Below, piece after piece: positions 56,918 to 64,000 of a stretch of DNA of 64,000 nucleotides (position 1 is the first letter of the stretch; every line of letters starts with the position of its first letter). The DNA lies in contig CM059624.1 in assembly GCA_030435675.1 (NCBI GenBank), positions 892,769 to 956,768 on the forward strand, read 5' to 3'. The DNA is from Steinernema hermaphroditum (Eukaryota; Nematoda; Chromadorea; Rhabditida; Steinernematidae). The position numbers were made by a program, and so were the translations under genes. The notes under the pieces are model-generated. The model did no database searches, was not told where the DNA came from, and was given only the letters and a program-made list of their open reading frames with translations.

Positions 56918-57973
56918 GATGCATTGGACTTTGGGAAAAGTAGGTTCTGTAGGTATATGACTGGAATTCAGAGAAGCGATGCCAAGCGATATAGAATAGA
57001 AAAGCCGCTTAGTTTGCCGCCAAGCGTCATTGTGCAAATGCTCGACATCTCGGGACGAGATTTCATAATCACCATAGGTTCGGCATGTTCGGAGAAACAT
57101 GTGAATATGCATGTATGTTGGGATTCGGGGTCAGCAGAGTTCAACGGGCCGGTCGCCGTTCCCATCGTTCACTGTTTACCAGTCGACAGAAAAGGAAGCC
57201 AAATTTAGAACCTGCTTTCCTTTATTTTCCTTTAGCTTCCCAAAAAATACGGCGAAAGGAGAACGGAGTAAAGATCAACTCCTGTGTCTGTAAAAATCTG
57301 ATCCTGAGAGATATGTGTCTCTTGCCTCTTTGCAAAACCACTTCGAAAACAGGCAGGACTGAACACCCGCTCACAGAGCCAAATCGGGAGAGGGTTTTTG
57401 CAAGGAGCGGATCCCAGACTTTTGTGCAAAAGAAGAATGGTCCTTAAACAGTCCGAATTTCAAACCTGTGGACACTGAGGCTTGAAGCAGTTTAGAGAAG
57501 AAGGCCTGCTGAGCAGCACACGCTGCAGCGAAGCCGACTCACTGAAAGCCGTTTTTCGCCAAGCCTGGAACGAGATTTCTCTTCGAACTCTGGTCTCTGA
57601 AAAAATTTCCGAACCGTTTGGAGGCCTGCATCGCGGCATAGTGGTCCTTTTGAAATGAATCTGTAATATCCTATGTAGTTTTTGTTGTTCTTTCGTGCCA
57701 TGGATCACAAGACCGAATAATTGGAGATCACAGAGAAAGATGGTTCGCAGCATCGAGAACTTCATTCAGGTCAATGACAGACCTTAAAGCTGTCCCAAAA
57801 CTGTCTTTTGTTCGCCCGCACTCTAAGCGATGTTTTGTTATTTTCAAACCGACATGAATTCGAATAATTAGAATGATCAGTTGCGCCGTCGCATACATCC
57901 TTAGCATCGCTTACTGATCAATTCGCCACATAAGACGATTCCAGCTCTTGGTTCGTCTATAATTTCGCGTCTA
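56918..57973. other. Intergenic region, no gene seen
   Basis: Contains only overlapping chance ORFs on both strands. It lies between divergent genes and presumably holds both promoters. Confidence 0.45.
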
Positions 57974-58603
57974 ATGACTACCTTCGCCCGATTCAACTGC
58001 GCCATCTGTCTTGGCTGGCTAGAAGACGATCAAACTATTGTGGCGACTCATTGCGGACACGTTTTCCATGAAGCCTGTGTAGATGCTGGGCTAAGAACAA
58101 GTTCGAGATGTGCTTGTTGCCGTGAGGTTATAGGCGACCTACACAGACTCCACTTCTCTTCGGCGCCTTTCAATCGAACAGACCTTCAAGATGATCTGGA
58201 TAGAGCCTACAAGACCATCGACAAGCTGCAGGTCGAGAAGGATGAGGCTGAAGCACAAATTCGTAGCGTCGTCGGCCAAATTGGAGAACTGAACAAAGCG
58301 ATCGACCAGTTTCTACCTATCTACAACAGTTTCCAAGAACAACTGGCGCAAACTCGGCAGACAGTCGACTCGATGAAAGGTCGCCTACTTGACCAGGAGA
58401 AGTTGTTGAAGAAGATTCAGCACTTAGAAACGATCGTTCGAGATCGTCATGATATAAGGGAGAGTAAGGAGAACGATGGAAATCAAAGGGAAATTGGAAA
58501 TCACCAAGATGACCGTGCAAGACATAGTGGTCATGAGCACAAAGACTTCAAAAGTGTCCGCGAAATGTGGGAGAAAAGACTAAACCATACAGGCGAAAGT
58601 TGA
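57974..58603 (+). CDS. RING-finger coiled-coil protein, TRAIP-like E3 ligase candidate
   Basis: An intronless 209-aa ORF. The RING domain (residues 9-50) has all metal ligands: CAIC, then THCGHVFHEAC, then CACC, in C3H2C3 spacing. The pattern AxHCGHxFHxxC and the position at the extreme N-terminus match TRAIP, a replisome-associated ubiquitin ligase. Residues ~70-165 are predicted coiled coil (heptads in DKLQVEKDEAEAQIRSVVGQ). The C-terminus is charged and low-complexity. TRAIP proteins are usually about 470 aa, so this is short. It could instead be an unrelated RING-coiled-coil protein or a retrocopy, since it lacks introns unlike its neighbours. Confidence 0.7.
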   Translation: MTTFARFNCAICLGWLEDDQTIVATHCGHVFHEACVDAGLRTSSRCACCREVIGDLHRLHFSSAPFNRTDLQDDLDRAYKTIDKLQVEKDEAEAQIRSVVGQIGELNKAIDQFLPIYNSFQEQLAQTRQTVDSMKGRLLDQEKLLKKIQHLETIVRDRHDIRESKENDGNQREIGNHQDDRARHSGHEHKDFKSVREMWEKRLNHTGES

Positions 58604-58900
58604 CCAATTGAAGTTGGGGAAAGATACTTGCTGGATAGACTCTATCGGAAAGCAATATTTTCGTCATTAATCGATTGAAATAAACTGTGCTAAATAAAAG
58701 TGTTCTGTCTGAATCTTATGGATCAGATTGCTGCCGTACTAAACCTGGGCGTAAAGTATCGAAATCACGCTCTGGTTTGCCTTAATCATGCACTTCTTTC
58801 CTACACAGACTATTCAAAGCTGTTGGTCATCCGGAAAATCAGACCAGATGTTAAGTCAGATCATCCGGAACCGAAATGCGCCGCTTTGCATACACACATA

Positions 58901-59365
58901 GGCTCGACTCACTTCAAAGCGCACATCGTAAATCCAAAAAAGTCCAGGTGCCTGCTTCAGACCAGGTATCCCCATTAACCCAGGATTTATTTTTTATTTA
59001 ATGCTAGGTTCAGAATGAAACGAAGAGTTGTATCTTTTACAGTACCTTAAAAAATACGAATCATGTCCTTAGAAATAGGGCCCAGCCACATAATCCTCTT
59101 CCTGTTCTTTATACACCAAAATAATTGGAATATGGTTCAGTGTGTCAACTAGCTCTAAGTATTTGATGTAGACCCATATTGTTAAGCCTTACTAGCTGAT
59201 GTTTGTAGCATCATTGTTGCTACAACGCCTGCTTTTTGCTCACTTAATCATTTTGATGGCTTTGTATAGTTTTCTATGATATGACATTTAAAGGGGATAC
59301 CTAGTCTGAAGCAGGGACCTGGACTCTTTTGGATTTACGATGTGCGCTTTGAGGTGAGTCGAGCC
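58901..59365. repeat. Foldback repeat with ~75-bp arms
   Basis: 58901-58977 (GGCTCGACTCACTTCAAAGC, then CGCACATCGTAAATCC) is mirrored at 59293-59365, with ~315 bp between. No coding content. Confidence 0.75.
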
Positions 59366-59809
59366 TTGTGGAGGTGAATTATCTGCGTTCGCAGGTAAAT
59401 CAACTTCTGTTATCATGTTCATTCGACGAGAACATTTCGCAAACCTGATGTGAGTTTGTCTCCTTTGAAGCCGTTGTAGTTTTTTGCCGGAGGAGTCCAT
59501 AATCGTCATCCGGCAACTCTTCTTGTCTCAGAAGGGGCATGACTTGGGCGTCTTGGGAAGCTTCTGCTTCCGTAATTTGTCGAGAGGGATTTACGACCTA
59601 TAACTCGATTCACCTCCCACTAATCTTCCGGACATTACAATAACTTCACTGAAACATGTCTCGCATGGCCTCGTGCCATTGATTCGAGAGATTAAACTCG
59701 TTAGACACCTTTTTAGACACTGACTATGTTGTTTATTACTTGATCCCGACCTTATTTATGGCGCAATTATCTATGTCAATCAAAGGCAATATGGCATCAC
59801 TGCAATATA

Positions 59810-60637
59810 TTAGTCAGCAAGACACGACAAAAGGATTCGGAAAGTACTCCAATGGTCCTTTATCGATTTGTCATCAGGTAGAATTTGCTTTTTATGCAAA
59901 TGCTTACAAAGCTTCCATTTAGAGTCTTCGTTCAGTTGATAGCGCTCCAACTGACCAGACGTTACACAACTGTCCAGGAGTTGATTGAACGCTTCCTCAA
60001 AGGACAAATTGCCGTTGGCACGTGGCTCCAAAGAGAGTGTAGTGAAGTTGGGCATCCAAGTGGCTTTCAGGAGGAGGTCGAGGAACTTGTGTGTTAGCAT
60101 AAGTTCCTTCGAAGTGAGAGCACAACCCAAGTCGTAGTAGAATTCATTGTAGCGTATGATGTGCAGCTTGCGTATTGAGTTGAGGACAGTACTGATCAGT
60201 TCTTGGTGCTTCGGAAATGCGCAATTGAACTCAACATGAACGCCTCTGCTCTCCTTCAATACTGCACGGATTGCCCCGAACTTCTCCGGAGACAGCTCAT
60301 GCCAATATTTCTTTTCATTGTTTGGACGCCCAAGGTGTCTAAAGTAGATAGTGTCAAACTCGTATGACGTATCATCAGGAGAGGGCGCTTTCGTAAAATT
60401 TTCCCAGCTGACACCTCCCGTCAGTCTGAACTGAACAGGCAAGTTGTCGTACATATCGAAATGCAAATCAATTTTTGTAGTGTATCGGAAAAAAGGGCGA
60501 GATATTTGATATGCGGCATAGGCAACGCGGGACCAAGGGCTGTCTACTACATGCTGAAGATTGACAGCTTCTGTGAGAGCGTTATCATAAAATAGACTAA
60601 ATACATGATGAATGAACGTAACAGAAACGCTATTCAT
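59810..60637 (-). CDS. 275-aa protein of unknown function, possible member of an expanded nematode family
   Basis: A single-exon ORF from ATG at 60637 (MNSVSVTFIHHVFSLFYDN) to 59810. The ORF extends to a TTG at 60661 but the ATG gives a better N-terminus. Soluble, with no signal peptide or zinc motif. Mid-protein motifs include PWSRVAYAAYQ, LKESRGVHVEFNCAFP and LLLKATWMPNFTTLSLEP, which suggests a repeat-like fold as in F-box-associated proteins. The N-terminal pattern M-x-S/D-V recalls lineage-expanded nematode families, but this is a weak impression. Confidence 0.6.
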   Translation of the reverse strand: MNSVSVTFIHHVFSLFYDNALTEAVNLQHVVDSPWSRVAYAAYQISRPFFRYTTKIDLHFDMYDNLPVQFRLTGGVSWENFTKAPSPDDTSYEFDTIYFRHLGRPNNEKKYWHELSPEKFGAIRAVLKESRGVHVEFNCAFPKHQELISTVLNSIRKLHIIRYNEFYYDLGCALTSKELMLTHKFLDLLLKATWMPNFTTLSLEPRANGNLSFEEAFNQLLDSCVTSGQLERYQLNEDSKWKLCKHLHKKQILPDDKSIKDHWSTFRILLSCLAD

Positions 60638-61119
60638 GGCGACGATTCCGCGAATGACCAATCTCGCCGATTAGTTGTCCATAAATATACAACATGGTGC
60701 GATGCTTCGGTAGGTGCAAAATGTTCTTGGGTGAAATCACGACGTGACAGAGGTTAGGAAACAGATGCATCTGGAATGTGTCTCGAATCTGGTAGGGGAC
60801 GCCTCAAATCCGACGGGAAACGCCTGAAAAAGACCAGGGACTTCCGAATTCCGATGCTGAACTAAATAATTCAACAATTCGAGGAAATTTGAAGAAACAC
60901 AATAGAACACAAGAACCAAATGTAGCAAATTGCTTTTATGTGTCACGCTACGTCAATAAACCAACAAAAAACTAGCATAACAACAACGATCACATCGATC
61001 ACAATAACATTACTGATTCTAATGGCTTCTCCTCATTGATGGGCCTGCGAGGCTTTGCGCTTACGAATGGGCATCTGAAATATGGTCGCCGTAAAATCAG
61101 TGCGCTATTGTAGACAAAT
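60638..61119. other. Intergenic region, no gene seen
   Basis: AT-rich region between the 275-aa gene and the large palindrome; nothing is supported. Confidence 0.4.
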
Positions 61120-62903
61120 CTCCCACCCTCAGAGTGTTCGCTGCGGGACCTCTAGCACATACAGTAGATTTCTATTGTTCTTCTCGTTTTCTAACGCTAA
61201 TGTTTTCATTTTCTATCGCTTCTGGTCGTGCAAAACTCGGCAAACACGATATGTGGGTGAATGGTAACTTTTCCGCGGCCATCTTTTTCAATATTCGTCA
61301 TATAAATTGAAGCATTTATAGACGAAACGGTCCAAGTTTCCACGTGATCCACGTTTTTTGATTCGCATACCTTCGAGACTCATAAGTACATGTGCTCAGA
61401 GCCGGGTGTATAAAACAGGGATTTGAGTCGCTCGGAATCCTATTCACAGACAGTCTTCAGAGAATCACCGATAGAGTCTTCTGTCTCTTATTGGAGACTG
61501 CCTCAGTAACAAATAAATAGCAGAACCTGATTTTGCACCCTCTCATATTGAACAACTCCGTTAATTCCGGATTAAAAAGGTGTTAATAGAGACTTGGCCA
61601 GTCGAGTTACGGCACGAGAAAGGCATGTCGAGAAAGTCAGGTTACCTTGGGTAATTTCTTGAGGTAGACGCCTCTTTAGGCCGAGGTCATATACGAGTTT
61701 AACACAGACCGCTTAATCCTTCGATTCCGTCAGCAGAAATCTTGTCCTAGACGATCTGCTGCAATTTTCAATTTTGGTCCCACCACGAATACCCTGATGC
61801 TATTGATCTGGCGTACGGTAGGCGGGAGATTTAACTACCACAGCGCTGCCCTCGATAGTACCTCGAGAAATTACCCAAGGTAACCTGACTTTCCTACTGC
61901 TTCCGTGATTTTTAACTAGTCGTGCCGTAAATTGACTGGCTGAGTCTCTATTAACACCGCTCTTTTTAATCCGGAATTATCAGAGTTGTCCAATATGTGA
62001 GGGTGCAAGATCAGGTTCTGCTATTTATTTGTTACTGAGGCTGTCTCCAATAAGAGACAGAAGACTCTATCGGTGATTCTCTGAAGACTGTCTGTGAATA
62101 GGATTCCGAGCGACTCAAATCCCTGTTTTATACACCCGGCTCTGAGCACATGTACTTATGAGTCTCGAAAGTATGCGAATCAAAAAACGTGGATCACGTG
62201 GAAACTTGGACCGTTTCATGTATTGGGTTAAGGCATAAACAATGGGACACTTTTGTAATGATTGTTTATTTGCATTGTTTCAAGTATTTCATTCCAAGGT
62301 ATTTACTATTTGGCTTAGTAACCTCAGCCCACTCCTCGGGCAAAGCCGGATCCCTCCTTTACTCCTGATTTGGGCGCTTACAAACAGTTGGTCGTTAGAT
62401 AGAGCTAAGAGAGGGTTATATAAATAGCAAAAAGGAATCTCTCTACTCTAAGTAGTGAGCCATTGAGCCATTGGGGGTCACCTTGAAAATGTGAGTTTTG
62501 AGGCATCATTCCTGAAGTGAAACTTTTTCAACATTTGGCCTCTATTTCCGTGAAGTATAAATGAACTCGCTATGTGATAGTTGTGGGGTGAGAGATCACT
62601 GTGCTCCACAACGCGCTGATCAGTTTTTCCGCATGTGCAAACGTGACGAAAAAAGAGAATGTTCACCAAGCGTCCCATTATTTATGCCCCAGCCCAATAT
62701 AAACGCTTCAATTTATATGACGAATATTGAAAAAGATGGCCGCGGAAGAGTTACCATTCACCCACATATCGTGTTTGCCGAGTTTTGCACGACCAGAAGC
62801 GATAGAAAATGAAAACATTATCGTTAGAAAACGAGAAGAACAATAGAAATCTACTGCATGTGCTAGAGGTCCCGCAGCGAACACTCTGAGGGTGGGAGAT
62901 TTA
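61120..62903. repeat. Large palindrome, right arm interrupted by an insertion
   Basis: The left arm 61120-61670 (~550 bp) matches, in reverse complement, two right-hand pieces: 61858-62217 and 62704-62903. The interruption is the element at 62221-62699. Joining the right pieces restores a continuous arm. The ~190-bp loop holds the dispersed repeat also found at 56217. Identity is high, with scattered changes. It has no coding capacity and looks like a large foldback element. Confidence 0.88.
62221..62699. mobile_element. ~480-bp non-autonomous element inserted in the palindrome, TA-flanked
   Basis: The left end TATTGGGTTAAGGCATAAA is mirrored by TTTATGCCCCAGCCCAATA at the right, with a few mismatches. 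The ends carry TA. Removing it rejoins the palindrome arm. This fits a Tc1/mariner-type miniature element. No transposase. Confidence 0.75.
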
Positions 62904-63534
62904 CACGACCTAACAGCATACACGCGTGTTATTCATCACTGTCACGACTATTAGAGTCGCTTGTACTACCATCTGAGTTCCCGTGTATTGTAGTGCTTGT
63001 TAAGGGAACCAACATTGCATTATTGAAGCTTGAGGTTGAACCTACTAGTAAAATCAAACGTTCGATCATAGCGGAGGGAGCTTCTAGTAATCTTGGATTT
63101 TCCAGATTCCATGCGTATTTTGAAGCGTCGTCGGCCGTATATCAGCTCGAAAAGGCTTGAAAGCTAAGGCAGTGCATATGTTTCAAGCGCAAAAGGCGCT
63201 TCAGGTCAGATTAGATGGTACTAAAATAATAATCGCTTTATAACTCTACGCACGCGCCACCAAATTGGACAAACTAGGGCTCATTTGAACGAGCAAGTTC
63301 TCCTGTTCAAAATCAACGTTCAGTTTTCCAAAATACGCTCTACTTCACGAGTTATGCATCATTCTTTGTCGCGACTTCAAAATTCACTGGGGAAACGCAT
63401 GCGACGTTTTCTAGAAGCGCACTTTTCGTGGCAGGAGCCTTGACCCATTGGTTTTACGGCGACCATACTTTATATTAGAATCTTATGTTATAACGGTTGT
63501 AAATGGTTTGTTTACGACCAGTACGCTAACTTAC
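62904..63534. other. Possible terminal exon region of the partial gene at the right edge
   Basis: On the minus strand an open frame at ~63060-62930 ends in a Ser/Asp-rich stretch (GNSDGSTSDSNSRDSDE) before a stop. Another frame after an acceptor at ~63095 is in phase with the exon at 63535. I cannot choose between these as the downstream exon. Confidence 0.3.
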
Positions 63535-64000
63535 CTTAGCATAGATTCTCATTTCGTCGTTCCAGCTGTCCGTCCCGAGTTCCAACTTAACATCCTCGAC
63601 ATTGTTGTGGAGACGAGTACCTCCATCACGAAGCTGGATGTACGCTCTCTTCAGAGTCAACTTCGCGAGTTCCGTGCGCTGCATATGATCCATGAAGTCA
63701 CGAGCAGTGTCCCACCCGGGATCTATGTTGCACGTTAGGAAGCATCGCGGTTTGAGCAGCATAATTAGAGCTTCCTCGATCACGTGGGCCATCCAAGAGG
63801 CGCATCTGCGGTATGTTAAAAGATAATACACTTCCCCTCCAGACGCCTCTATATGCTTTAGTGTTTCCGTCTTCCTTTGATTCGTGACGTCGTCTGGCGT
63901 TCGCTTTCCTTCATCCTTGTGCTCAAAGCACCGACCAGGGGTGAATCCGATGGCGTCACCCGATGCCTTGTCACACGTTCTCTTCCCAATGTAAATAATG
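63535..64000 (-). CDS. Partial gene with probable GIY-YIG endonuclease domain (LEM-3/ANKLE1-like)
   Basis: An open exon enters from the window edge and ends at a GTAAGT donor after MRIYAK, giving ~155 codons. Features that fit a GIY-YIG nuclease are YIGKR at the left, an Arg/His-containing stretch (RCFEHKDEGKR), ASGGEVYYLLTYRR, a Glu in HVIEEALIMLL and an Asn in FLTCNIDPG. This is the order YIG-R-E-N seen in the ANKLE1/LEM-3 type. That family cuts branched or bridging DNA in cells. The GIY half and the N-terminal ankyrin/LEM domains would lie beyond 64000. The assignment is from motif order only. Confidence 0.5.

Noticed and set aside
62561..62812. 83-codon ORF spanning the right end of the miniature element
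   Set aside because: It crosses the boundary between two repeat elements and has no transposase motif.

Overview
The window reads as nuclear DNA of a nematode. Introns are mostly 37-60 nt and end in TTTCAG-like acceptors. Several start codons sit a few bases after an isolated acceptor, as expected for spliced-leader trans-splicing. The genes include two tandem levamisole-type nicotinic receptor subunits of the kind C. elegans carries as acr-2/acr-3. I cannot name the species. All exon structures below were derived by hand from splice consensus, reading frame and remembered family sequence; none has transcript support.

Layout. 1-7954: two arms of a 1.86-kb inverted repeat enclose the splicing factor gene plrg-1 and a Ser-rich gene of unknown function just downstream of it, probably as an operon. 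7955-14790: no convincing gene; a patchwork of foldback and terminal-inverted-repeat elements, with a 2.2-kb CGACG-rich composite at 9131-11328. 14798-25719: a receptor locus with two alternative-looking signal-peptide exons, two receptor bodies, and two tRNA-Ala genes in an intron. 26022-40441: two nearly identical SSRP1 (FACT subunit) genes in the same orientation. Between them lie a 0.64-kb foldback, a 12-unit, about 6.1-kb tandem array whose units each carry a tRNA-like Pol III promoter, and rsu-1. 41128-42525: a SEH1 nucleoporin gene, divergent from SSRP1 copy B. 44614-48893: a TAF1 gene that ends after its zinc knuckle, without bromodomains. 49-64 kb: two small membrane-protein genes I do not recognise, a TRAIP-like RING gene, an unrecognised 275-aa protein, a large interrupted palindrome, and a partial gene with a probable GIY-YIG nuclease domain at the right edge.

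The housekeeping genes (plrg-1, SSRP1, rsu-1, npp-18, taf-1) are intact, ordinary and closely packed. The unusual material is structural: the tRNA-derived satellite between duplicated SSRP1 genes, the receptor locus in which the second gene lacks its own first exon, and several large palindromes. The best candidate for something undescribed is the array at 30129-36250. In all 12 units the Pol III A box lies exactly 257 nt from the unit start, even in strongly diverged units.
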